A stretch of DNA of 64,000 nucleotides from Cryptomeria japonica (taxonomy: Eukaryota; Streptophyta; Pinopsida; Cupressales; Cupressaceae): contig NC_081409.1 of NCBI RefSeq assembly GCF_030272615.1, positions 245,483,502 through 245,547,501 on the forward strand, written 5' to 3'. This document shows, in pieces, positions 44,715 to 55,043 of this stretch (the stretch's first letter is position 1; every line of letters begins with the position of its first letter). The position numbers and the translations under genes were made by a program. A model generated the notes under the pieces. That model did no database searches. It saw nothing but the letters and a program-made list of their open reading frames with translations, and was not told the origin of the DNA.

Positions 44715-46733
44715 TCAGATGCCACTCTGACTGGATGTTGCACCACCATCACCACCTCCTCCCCCACTAGCCCCTGCACCACCTGATCTATCTATCCGTG
44801 GAGGACCCATCACACCACCACTGCTCTACATCCTCTGAGACCGCTCTGATCTCGCCCGTCGCATCTGTGAATAGATAAGTACTCGTTGACTAGTTGGCAC
44901 CGCCTGCTCATATAACCCCCACCAATAATCTATCTCCTCCTGTGCTCATCGCATCTCCCTCATCGCATCCCTAGTAGGACCCTGTACTCCTAATCCTGCT
45001 CCCACTCGTACTCTCTCCTGCAACACCACAAATCTTTCCACAGCCTGATCTCTCTCCTGCAACACTATAGTCAACTCTGACTCTCATGCAAACAACTGCA
45101 CATATCTAGCTGCTACCTCTGCCTCCATATCCTTGACCTGAGTTTGCAAAAATAGTATCATATGGTCCCACAGATCTCCACCTGTAGCTCCCTCCCCCAT
45201 ATCCATAGGTGCCTCTCCATTGCCTCCCTCTCCTATCGCTCCCTTCCTTGTATCCATAGGTGCCTGTCCCTCACCTGCATCCCTACCACCTAATCTCATA
45301 CCTCCCTGCATCAAAGGTCCCTGAGATAGTTGCAAAGGCTACCCACCTCTCCCTCTCCTCTGTAATTGTCCACCACCCCCACCGCCACCTCCGAATCCAC
45401 CACCTCCTCCAAAACCTCCACCCCCTCCTCCTCCTCCTCCTCCTCCTCCTCCTCCATCACCACCTCCTCCATCCCCACCACCACCATCCCCTCTCCCTCA
45501 TCCACCTACTACTTTGCGACCTCCTCTCCTCCTCTGTCTCTATCCCCTATCCTCCTCAAAATTTGGAATCAACTCTATCAGATCTGATATCTGAGGAATT
45601 AGATGTGCCGCAATGTACTGCGTGTACTCCTCTGACACCCTAGCATCTACCATCCCCGACCTCATATGCCATGGTCTTGCCTGTAGTGTGCAAAACGCTA
45701 CCAATGTTTGATCATATGGTAACACTGGTCCCCATAAGTATCTCTCTCATACCACCCGTGCATACTCTCCAAAACCACTAGGCAATCCCTGTTGTCGCCC
45801 AAACTGTCTCAAAACTCTACCAGGAAGTTGTCTCTCCACATTGTAGGTTGTCCTACCAATGAGGTATCGTGTCATGAACACATACGACAATGCCTCTGCA
45901 TCATCCTCCCAGGGCTCACACTCAATATACGGCCTCCAGATCACTATATCCAGATCATCCAGTGTCCGCCGCCACCACTCTAACTTCCCCAGGTGGGGCT
46001 GATTCATCATACCTCCGTACATGTATACATACGGCTGGTCCACTACTCGGAATCTCAGACTAACTGTTCGGGTAACTGGTAAGTGCTCCCATGCCCAAAT
46101 ATGCAGCAACATGATGCCCACTCCCAATGAGCCCATCCCTCGGTATGGTACCTCATGTAACTCCCAATATAAGTGCGACAACATGCACAGTCCCCATGCA
46201 AACTAGGTCCCCTCTGTAATCATCTGCTCGATCACTTGACCCCAACCAATAGCAAGTCCATGCGATCATCGATCTGGACATAGAAGTCCCCCAACAATCC
46301 CTGATAGCACTATTGGTAATGGCTCATATAAGGCTGCTATATCCTTCCAGGCTATCGATCCGTCATCAATGAAGACATCCTCATCAAAAAATCTATACAC
46401 TGTTGTTGTCCCCCAAGTTCAGTCATAGCTCACCATCTCTCCTTGAGTAGGAATGTGCAAGATGCACCATACATCCTCCAGTGTCACTGTCATCTCCCCC
46501 TGAGCTAAGTGAAATGTGTATGTCTCACTATGCCATCACTCTGCCAATGTTGTGATCAACCCGTGATTCATCTGAATCACGGGCATATACATAGCATCCT
46601 ATAGGCTTGTCGTTGCAATGCAATCTACCTCGGCCTCTGTCAATCGATCACACAACACCTGTGTGGTGGGATGCATCTCGCGCATCTGTAAGATGTGAAG
46701 ATCCTCCTACACACGTGCATCAACCATCATCAT
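44715..46733 (-). pseudogene. Antisense Plant Mobile Domain (PMD) ORF of copy Ic
   Basis: A single reading frame of 672 codons runs from ATG 46,733 to TGA 44,715-44,717 without net frameshift but with about a dozen internal stops. Most fall in contexts compatible with C-to-T decay of Trp, Arg or Gln codons. PMD signature: WHSETYTFHLAQGEMTVTLE (about 46,545-46,485), WGLCMLSHLYWEL, LLHIWAWEHLPV, QPHLGKLEWWR, VIWRPYI and LPGRVLRQFGRQQGLP. A poly-Gly stretch (about 45,480-45,360), a coiled coil (LWDHMILFLQTQVKDMEAEV) and a Gly-rich C-terminus follow. PMD proteins occur as host genes and in transposons; position and orientation mirror element O, so this is an element-borne ORF. The last internal stop before the domain (46,707-46,709) could be a splice acceptor rather than a defect. 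Confidence 0.75.
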
Positions 46734-47307
46734 CAGTTGTTTTGTTTCAAACTTTCTTAAGTTTAAACCTAGACTATCAACAGATACTTTGATCAAGTAT
46801 CTTCAGGTCTCAACAAGTAAGCAATCATGGCACACCTAGACTACAACAGGCATTTATCCTAATGACCTAAGTCTCATCAGGGCTGCTATGGTTCAAAACA
46901 ACTATCACCTCACATCTCCATCCATCCATCATTGGCATCAGGAGATTCTTTTTCAAACACACCGAGGCATCTATTTTCCTACACAATAGCGCTATTTTGA
47001 ACACAATAGCGCTAAACCAACAATAGCGCTACATTGACTATGCAATGGCGCCACCCCACAACAACAATGCTCAATCAACTACTCAATGGCGCTAAACAAA
47101 CAAAAGCGCTAAACCAGCTATACAATAGCACTAGACTTGACACAAGCACTAAAACTACTATGCAAAAGAGCTATAGTGGCACAATAGCGCTAATTTAGTT
47201 GACAACAGTGCCAAAACACTGTTTTAGTGCTATTGTGTTGACTCAACTTGGACCAAGCAAAAAACATACCAAAAATGCATGAAATCCAAAAATTCAAATT
47301 CACATAC
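46707..47307 (-). other. Possible intron in the 5' part of the antisense PMD gene
   Basis: On the minus strand, GTATGT begins at 47,307 and GTGTGTAG ends at 46,707. Removing this 601-bp interval would delete both the stop just upstream of the PMD frame and the whole palindrome array. There is no direct evidence of splicing; this is inference. Confidence 0.3.
46984..47232 (-). repeat. Phased TAGCGCTA palindrome array upstream of the antisense PMD ORF
   Basis: Thirteen copies begin near 46,987, 47,007, 47,023, 47,045, 47,066, 47,086, 47,104, 47,126, 47,144, 47,167, 47,185, 47,206 and 47,225, spaced 16-23 bp and averaging about 20. The best copies read ACAATAGCGCTAAA on the plus strand. On the minus strand they give TTTAGCGCTATTGT, the same word found in the sense leader after the PBS (11,993 and 27,713). 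The array is therefore inverted relative to that one. Confidence 0.85.
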
Positions 47308-47479
47308 CATTGGTTCGTAGTCGTCTAGCCGTTGGAATCAATGGACTCGCTCTAAACGATGCTCTTTTATGGCAACCGACATCCTGACTGCTCCTTGCTC
47401 TTCCAAAAGGTCACTCCCAGAGTTCAATTTTCACTATGGATGTGAATGCAAATGAACCTATTTTCATCCCTTCCTCCCC

Positions 47480-47486
47480 ATATATA
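47480..47486 (-). promoter_or_regulatory. Candidate TATA box of the antisense PMD gene
   Basis: The minus strand reads GGGTATATATGGGGAGG, a TATA-like core in a GC-rich setting, about 750 bp upstream of the PMD ATG and about 250 bp upstream of the array. Confidence 0.5.
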
Positions 47487-47782
47487 CCCTTCATCGTAAC
47501 CCTAATTTTCCCCTGCTCACTGTCGTTGTCCCCGTGAACTTCCCGAGCCTCCCATTTCTCCATTTTATCTCCGATTTCTTCTATTTTTCAGCAGTATTGC
47601 TAAAATCTTCTCTTCTACCACCCCGCCAATTTTCATTCTTTTTCGAGAGATCGCCCGATTTTTCAAAATTTTCGGCCCATCTCTTGAGGGGGCATACCAT
47701 CCATTAAATTAACATTTTATGGGGCATATCTCTTCGCACCTATTTTTCTTTCTTTGAAATGACGTGATAAACTGCACCGTCT

Positions 47783-47796
47783 CAAAGAGGGGCAAA
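47783..47796 (+). other. Polypurine tract of the compound element
   Basis: CAAAGAGGGGCAAA immediately precedes the TG of the 3' LTR. It is the expected primer for plus-strand DNA and confirms that 47,797 is a 3' LTR start in the sense orientation. Confidence 0.75.
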
Positions 47797-49227
47797 TGTA
47801 GTCACATAAATCTATCCATTTTAATTAAATGAATATTTGCTATTTATTTGATTAAAAATCCACTAGCCATTAGTTAATTAAATTAATATTTAATTAATTC
47901 ATCTTCAAAACATTCTTCTATTAATTAAATAAATTATTCAATTTATTTTATTTAATTCATTATACCAAATTCATAATCAATTAAATGAATAAATCTTGTT
48001 TATTTAATTTAATCCCCTTTCTTTTCTTTTAAATAAATAATTAAAAACATTTATTTAAAATCATTTATTGCCCCCCACTTGCATTTTCCTACAAATGCAA
48101 GTTGTAACCACAAGTTGAAATAAATTAATTTTATTTTAATTAAAATCATATTTTCCCTCACCCACCAAACCCACTTGCAATCCTAACCCCCTTCTAGATT
48201 CTTCTAAACCCTTCCTAATTAACCTAATCCATCCCCTAATTATTGTCACATTCCTAAGCAACTTGGAGTCACTTCTCAAAGACTTCAAAGTCTTTGAAAA
48301 ATATTAAATGCTTTGTGTGTACAACAAATTAACCTCTAAAGTCTTCCAAACCACTTATGGCTCTTACATGACCATTTATGGTTAACCCCTAACTCAACCC
48401 TCATGTGACTCATGTGTCTCCTTAAGCATTTATTGCTTTGACCATGGTTATCCCTTTAACCTTTTCACAACAGTTTATCCATTGGATAAAAGCTTTATTT
48501 TTTGAATAAAGAATTTATTCACTCAACCCAACCTTGACCTTAACTCCCAAGTTAACTCTCAGGTCATGTCAAGCATTTAATGCTTATTCCCTCTCCTCTC
48601 AACCCCTCTCATGTTGACACTTGTCATCCTAAGATTGGTTTGAAAGCCCTCACATGGATTGAATATCATTCAATCTTGACCCTTGTTGAGATTACTCAAT
48701 CTCAACCATCCATTGCTCCATTTTTCCTATAAATAGAGCTCATTTCTTCATAATCTAGATCCTGAAAACTTGTATGCATCTAAGTTATAGAGAATTTTAG
48801 AGAGCATTTAGCATATTTTAGTCATATTCACTCTTTTGGTTAAAATTAACAAATAGCATTTAGATAACTCATCTTTCTTTGGTTATTAAGCTTGCATTTG
48901 CATACTTTTCATAATCATCTACAATCTTGAACCTCCATAAGGCATCCATAGTGCAAAAAGTTGCTGAGAGCTACACTAATTTAGAACTTGGAGAGGAGAG
49001 GAACAAGGGAGAAGGAGCTAAGAGCATGGTAGAAGGCATTTGGAGATGCCTTGTTGTATTTGCTTCCATAGTTAAATATTTCATCATGTTTTTAGTGTCT
49101 CTTTTGGTATGCCTACTTAGACTTGTTTTTGGTTGATTAACACTAACGTTTGTCTTTGTTTCTTGTGTTTTTGTGTGTTATACGACCACAGGCTTTTGTC
49201 TAACATTGTCCATTTTGCAGAGCATCA
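47797..49227 (+). repeat. 3' LTR of the compound element
   Basis: It is 1,431 bp, TG...CA, and colinear with 10,491-11,915. The TATAAATA box is at 48,728-48,735. The right flank gttgg pairs with attgg at the left end. Confidence 0.9.
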
Positions 49228-49984
49228 GTTGGTATAGGTGTAACTGATTTTGGCACCTCCTTTGGATTTTGAGGAATCACCCTGCTCATAAGAAGGTAAG
49301 GGATCTTTGAAAGATTTGTTATCAACATTGGTTGCATGATTTCCAACAATAATTTTTCGAGCATCGATAAGGTCTTGAATCTCGTGTTTGAGTTTTGTGA
49401 AGTTATTTGTTGTATGACCCTTGTTTCGAACATATTCACAGTACTCGTTTTCTCTCCACCATTTGGGTTTGACTTCAGGATCATATGGTTTGGAGTTGTC
49501 AGGGAATGTGATCACTTTGTTTTCCAATAGAATCTTAAGAGCTAACTCATAGGATTCTCCAAGAGGATTAAAATCATGTTTAGGCTTTGAAAGCCAAGGC
49601 TTCTCTTTAAACCACTCTTTTGATTTCTTAGGAGGGTTTTCTGCAGTGCTTTCAACTACTTTGAGGGCTTGTGTGTCACTAGTCAGATTGAATACTATTG
49701 GTTTTGATTTTGGTTTAACAGTATCAACCACTCCATCATTAACAACATTTCTGTTATTATCTTTGTTGTATTTCCAGTATTTTTTTTTCTCTTTTGAACT
49801 AGGGCCTTGTGTTTCTTTATAAAGTGATATATCTTCTTTCCTTACAAGCACATCTTCCATTTTCAGAGCATTGTCTACCATCTTGTTGAATGAAGGGTAT
49901 ACTTGCATTTGGATATTATATTTCAACTCAGGAATCAAATTATTAACAAAGATGTCCATCTTCTCAGAATCAGGAATGGGTCGT
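49228..49984 (-). pseudogene. Gag middle part of element O (segment 2 of 3)
   Basis: Open over 244 codons (49,959-49,225). It contains LIPELKYNIQMQVYPSFNKM, then the knuckle equivalent EYCEYVRNKGHTTNNFTKLK, in which the last Cys of the Tat C-H-H-C motif is Phe, then HEIQDLIDARKI. It continues in frame at 10,485 once the compound element and one copy of the 5-bp duplication are removed. Confidence 0.85.
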
Positions 49985-51311
49985 TGTCATAACCCTCCCT
50001 TATCACTTTTAATTTGATGCAATTTCTATTATATCTTCTTTTGGTTGAACTATTGAATATGGTTGAATAAATATTGAATATGGTTGAATAATGGACCCAC
50101 ATACACACTTGGAGAATATAATTTAAATAGGCATTATTTATTTTTCCCATTCCCAATTATGGCACATGTTGTGGGAGGAATTAGAAGCTTCTAGAGGAAT
50201 CTCCATTCTTTAATTCCCTTGCATGTAACTCCCCCACTAGGATATTAATCAAATTTGCATGGATCCAATATTGGAAAAAGAATCTCATTCTCAATTAATT
50301 CCTCTAGATAGTGGAGTTAAGGGGTTTTTCCTATATATTGTATGCAATTTTCAAAAGAAGGGGGTTGATTATTTTTTTGAAGAAAAGTTTTCTCAAGTAG
50401 TAGTTTTTTTTTTGGTAGTCATATTTTTCATTTGTAGAATTGTTTATATTTGTTTTGAAGAAATTTCACCAAGCTTGCAAGGAAGGATCAATAAAGGCTA
50501 GCTTGAAGATTTGGAGAGGATTCAACATCAAAAGGCTTCTCCAGGTTCCCCCTTTTCCATTTGCTAATTGCTTATGTAAATTTTATATTTTCGAAAAGAA
50601 AAATCTCCTCTTAGATTCTTTTATTTGAATATAATTTTTGGAAGGAAATTATTACTCAATTGTTAGATAGATGTATTAGAAAGGAAAATCTATTTTTCAT
50701 TAAAGAAATGCATTGATAAAAGTACTTTTCAAACATGCAACTGCAGATTTCTTTTTATTTGTTAATCTGTTTAGAGAAAAGAAAGAAATCAAACTTCTAC
50801 TTTTTTCTGCTTTTTGAAATCTAGAGAAAATCTTGAATCTGGAAAAATCGTGCTTTTCAACATCTCTACTTTTTTTTTGAAAACTCAAAATTCTTGTTTC
50901 TTTCTCTATGCATATAATCATTTGTATTGAGAAATCTCGCTATGTGAAATAGTATTTCAAATATGGATTCTTCTCAATATTGTTGTATAAACTCCCTATG
51001 AAAAACATTATCTTGTTATTTATTTCTTTTCAGAAATCTCTCTCCCTCGGTGAATGTTAATTTCCTGACAAACTCATCATAAAAATTTATGTTTATCTCA
51101 ACGTAAGGCAAATTTGTTGAATATGATCACTGTGAAATCTTAATTTATACATCTATCTATCTCTAAGGTAATTTAGTTCTTTGTTGTATTGCTGCCTCAA
51201 ATTCAAGCACAGTGTATCTTTTTTATCTTTCATGCCTGTGAGTAGATTCTTATTTTTATTTTTATAATAGCATTTCATTTTTAAATTGTTGATAGAACTA
51301 GAATAAAACCG

Positions 51312-51315
<4 letters not shown>

Positions 51316-51392
<77 letters not shown>
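51316..51392. repeat. (TA)n microsatellite
   Basis: About 38 uninterrupted TA units. Confidence 0.95.
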
Positions 51393-51395
<3 letters not shown>

Positions 51396-51489
51396 ATATT
51401 TAATTTGTACGATAAAAAAAAAGAGAGTAAAATAAAATAAAGTAGGTTACAAAAAATTTGTTTACATAAAATAAATTTAATCGGTCAAT

Positions 51490-51690
51490 ACAGGAGGGGC
51501 GGAGTTATTAAACCCATCGGGGAGTGGTACTCTCCACTACCCCTACGATCACTGTTATGACAATGGCTGCAGAGGGAGTGGAGGGGCCCATGGCCGTCCC
51601 CTCATCACTGCGGGCCTGCACCTGCATGTCCACAGTGGTGACGGGGCCCGTGGCCCCCACTCCCACTTGGCAATAAAAACCACTACCAAA
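51490..51690. other. GC-rich island inside the solo LTR
   Basis: Roughly 200 bp with many GGGCC/GGCCC words and CpG sites, in a surrounding that is strongly AT-rich. No ORF. Confidence 0.6.
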
Positions 51691-53057
51691 AATTATTTTT
51701 GCAATTGGATTTTGTTAATAATTTCTTTAATTTAAATTTTAGTTTAGTAAAGTTAAACTTAGATAAATTTATAAATTATTTATCTTTAGTAAATTTATAA
51801 TTGTAAATTAAAAATATATCAAATTTTATAATTGGAATCCTTCAATTTAATTGAGAATTATTGGATTACTTAGTTGGTATTTTAGATTCATTAGAAACAA
51901 TTAATTCATAATATTATGATTTGACCCAAATTTGTCTAATGTCTAAACTAATTGCTTATTTTGAACTAATGACTCTATAATTAATTATTCTCGTGATAGA
52001 AATAACATTTGCTTAATCTTGCATGTAAATGACACTATCCTTGCATCATGTGAATTATTTATACATTATTTGCATTTATTGATGAGTAAGTTACATTTTC
52101 ATCATCTTCATGCATGTTACATGTTTAATTATCAATATGCGAGTTTCATAATTGCCATTATTGTGCAAGTTATATTTCAAGTTTTGAATATTAAATAATT
52201 TGGTTTTCAAGTGGTTCATGAATCCCATAGAAGTAGTTTTTTCAATTATTTAAGCTTTGCAATATCTAATTATGCACGTTCATTTCATAATTGTTTCAAG
52301 CATGATGCTAATTAAAAGTTTTCATAGCCTCTTAGTTAGAAAACTAAACAAAGGGAGTTGGAAAACAAAAACCTAGCAGCGTTCCGTATTTACGGTGCCT
52401 CTATGTCACGCTTACGGGTAATGTCGTCATGTTGAACTACTGCACTTAACCCTAATAAAGTTGCATCAACGATGTCTATGGCATCGTCCCTATAAATTGT
52501 CAGGGAGTAATAAGGGACACTTGGAAGTTAAAATCCAAGGGGAGGGTAATCCCCCTTGGATCGATAATCTAATAAGACAATCCTTAAATGATTTTACATC
52601 CACTGAGTTAAACCATAGTAAACCCCTTTAGGGTTGATTGAGTGAAATGCTTTTATAAATTTGATTTAATCTTGAAGAGTTGTTGACGATTGACAATTGG
52701 GTCAAGGGTGATGCTTATGATAGGTATTAGGATCTAGTAGTTTTAGGCCACAAGCAATAGGCCATCTTGAGTCTTTGCTTAAGTGCTACCATCATGGGTA
52801 GCAACCGCAAAGAAACTGTCTCGTACATTGACCCTAGAAAGGGTTGCATACCCACCAAATGATTTACATTAAACCATAGATTAGAAAATAGAACTACATA
52901 CTTTACGCCTTGATCTCGTGCCAAAACGGGTATGTAGGTAGTCTAGGGACAAAGTTGTCCCTAGTACTCAGGTATTCGTGGATGGGGTCTAGGGTTGGTA
53001 AGAAGAAGGATTGCAAAGAATCCTAATTTGAAATATAACTCAATGCACACTCAGAAG

Positions 53058-53405
53058 GAATCCCGTATGGATTCGCTTGACTTCCCGAGGCTTTAAGCCA
53101 AATTCCGAGGCAGAATTCAAGCTTGCATTATGTTATTTTGATTTCTCCTAAGGATAGCAACCTCGGTGCACTCCTATTAGAGGAGTGTAGTGCTTAGTGA
53201 GTGACTCAGGACTCGAATGGTCCCAATGAGTCTAAGTCTCTGGCCAGAGCACCTCCTATCCCAAGTTGGATAGATGCCTACCCTGTATGGGTAGAAGCCT
53301 ATCTCGTATTGGATAGATGAAACCTTTTGTCCCATATGGACAAATGCCTAACCTGTATGGTTAGATGCTCATCCCAGATGGATGAATGCCTAACCCAAAT
53401 GGATA
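53058..53405. repeat. Array of covarying palindromes, about 21-bp period, in the solo LTR
   Basis: Palindromes are centred near 53,178, 53,203, 53,221, 53,243.5, 53,264.5, 53,286, 53,307.5, 53,335, 53,356, 53,377 and 53,398, with less regular ones upstream from 53,058. Examples are CACTCCTATTAGAGGAGTG, CTCTGGCCAGAG, TACCCTGTATGGGTA, TGTCCCATATGGACA and TAACCTGTATGGTTA. The arms change together while the palindrome is kept. Confidence 0.85.
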
Positions 53406-53505
53406 GATGCCCAGAGTATGCGATTGAATCAAACACAAATGATTAAATATAAAAAAAGGGGGTCAAAATTTTGTTGGGTTAAGTAAAGTGGGTTATTATA
53501 GTCGT

Positions 53506-54434
53506 GAATATCTAGAGAACATCTTTCTCCAACATTGTAGGAAAGTGAGAAAAGGTTCTCCTGTCTTCTATTTGGTATTATAGAGCTCGATCATGGTGAC
53601 TGGATGATGATGAATGTTATAAGTATTGTTGGAGAAACAATTCAACCAGCTCCTCAAAATATTTAATTCCCACAGGCAGGCTTGAAAACCCCTCCATAAC
53701 TTGTCCTCCTACACTTCTTGGAAAGAGATGCATGAGATATGTCTGTTCATGCATGAACTCTATACATAAAGAATATAATTATCAGACATGGTCTTGAATA
53801 TCCAAGTTACCGTTATATTTGTCAAACTTAGGAATTTCCACTCTTGAAGGAAATGGAGGCATGTAAAGGTTCTTGTCAAACGGGAACGAGCAGATCGTGT
53901 CCAAAGAATACTGTGTAGATGATTTATCCTTGTTTTTTAGTTCCTTAATTTCAATTTGCAATGCTTGCAATTGTTTGTTTACCAACATTAATGGATTTTT
54001 ATCTTCTTTAGTGATAAGGCTTTCAATGTTATAATCAATGGAAAGTTTAGCGCCTTGTTTTGCCAACTCTAGAAAATGCTCTTCTTTTTCTTTGGTCATG
54101 ATAATTTTCATCATTTTTCAGAAATCCTTATCCTTTTGACAGTTATTTATAACAACTTTTGTAGGTTCAGAAGCTTTAGACTCGCTAGATGAGGAGTCAC
54201 TGTCAATATCATGGGTGCTAGCATTATCATGAGTATTGTGTTTAGCAGCTTCTCTAAGTTCTTGCCTTTCTCCAGACATGGTAGGAGATAAGGGTTGGTA
54301 AAAAATTGGTATCTTGATGATGAAGGTTTGTCAGAGACGGGATCTTCTATAAAGAATGGATTAGCCTGCAATGGAAAGGATTGTCCCTTACCTTTGGCAT
54401 CTTTCTTACGAGAAATTTTGGTTTGAATAGGCAT
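53506..54434 (-). pseudogene. Gag N-terminal part of element O (segment 1 of 3)
   Basis: ATG 54,434 starts MPIQTKISRKKDAKGKGQ, equivalent to the basic start of gag in Ia and Ib. A frameshift near 54,300 and a stop near 54,118 precede the block EEHFLELAKQGAKLSIDYN and the FPFDKNLYMPPFPSRVEIPK block (54,114-53,782). The remaining capsid-like sequence decays to 53,506, where the solo LTR intervenes. Confidence 0.8.
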
Positions 54435-54800
54435 TTACAATTGACGTGACCAAGAGCTAGAAGTGATATAGATGTAAAGATAAAATTGGAGCTAGTTGTT
54501 CGATTGAAGTAATGATTGAGTAAAGTGATTGAGACCAAGTATGGTTTCAAGAATGATCTATCCTGTATAAGACATGATCTAAGAAGATTATGTTGATCAA
54601 ATTGATGTATAATTGATTGAACTAGCTGAGATTTAATTGACAAAATTGTGTAACACAATGGTAGGGGTACACTATCAAGATTATTTATGCTCAGGATGAA
54701 AAAGACCAGATATACGCTCACCATAGACTGATTAGGCAAATATGATAGATTTGAAAAAGCATGCAAAAAGATAGGCTTCTGGACTGACAGAATCAGAGGC

Positions 54801-55043
54801 TCGTACGATGGAATATGATAACACAGATGACAATTTAAGGACTTCTAGACGACACACCGGGATCCTCATACGAGTTGCTACTTATACTCGCACGACAATT
54901 TAAAGCTAGTTAGACGACAATTCCTACTTGGTAGTATGACAAACTGGCAATGATAAATCTCTACAATGATGACTCATACGACAGTTTACCAGTTATCAAA
55001 TGACAATTCTCAGAGGGTAGTATAAAAAAACAAAAGACTCGTA
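54801..55043 (-). repeat. Array of CGTACG-like palindromes near gag in the leader of O
   Basis: Degenerate copies of CTCGTACGACAATTT lie near 54,801, 54,846, 54,868, 54,888, 54,911, 54,933, 54,974, 54,997 and 55,039. Spacing is about 20-23 bp or twice that. The first copy, TCGTACGA, is a perfect palindrome. Confidence 0.7.

Larger units (their letters stand above)
10491..49227 (+). mobile_element. Compound Tat-family LTR element, one LTR pair enclosing three gag-pol copies and a nested element
   Basis: The insert begins TGTAGTCACA and ends GAGCATCA. It is flanked by attgg (10,486-10,490) and gttgg (49,228-49,232), a 5-bp target duplication with one change. Gag of element O reads in frame across it. 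Inside are the 5' LTR, Ia (truncated by element N), a 110-bp LTR remnant with Ib, and Ic with an antisense PMD ORF, PPT and 3' LTR. One insertion followed by unequal recombination between tandem copies and later deletions would explain this. Confidence 0.75.
49985..53500. mobile_element. Probable solo LTR, 3.5 kb, inserted in gag of element O
   Basis: Flanked by a perfect 5-bp duplication, gtcgt (49,980-49,984 and 53,501-53,505). Outer ends are TGTCATAACCC and GGGTTATTATA, nearly inverted copies of each other, as in many plant gypsy (chromovirus-type) LTRs whose ends read TGTAATAACCC. No gag or pol inside. It contains a TA microsatellite, a GC-rich stretch and a palindrome array. Orientation is not resolved. 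A large non-LTR insertion of another kind is the alternative. Confidence 0.65.

Noticed and set aside
45311-45505. Minus-strand ORF with a poly-Glu run
   Set aside because: It is the out-of-frame reading of the poly-Gly region of the PMD ORF, whose frame is fixed by the upstream domain and downstream coiled coil.
44715-46733. Functional host PMD/MAIN-like gene
   Set aside because: About a dozen in-frame stops, placement between pol, PPT and 3' LTR, and the same arrangement in element O argue for element cargo that has decayed.
53169-53405. CRISPR array
   Set aside because: The repeated units are themselves variable palindromes with no constant repeat and unique spacers, and the context is a plant LTR.
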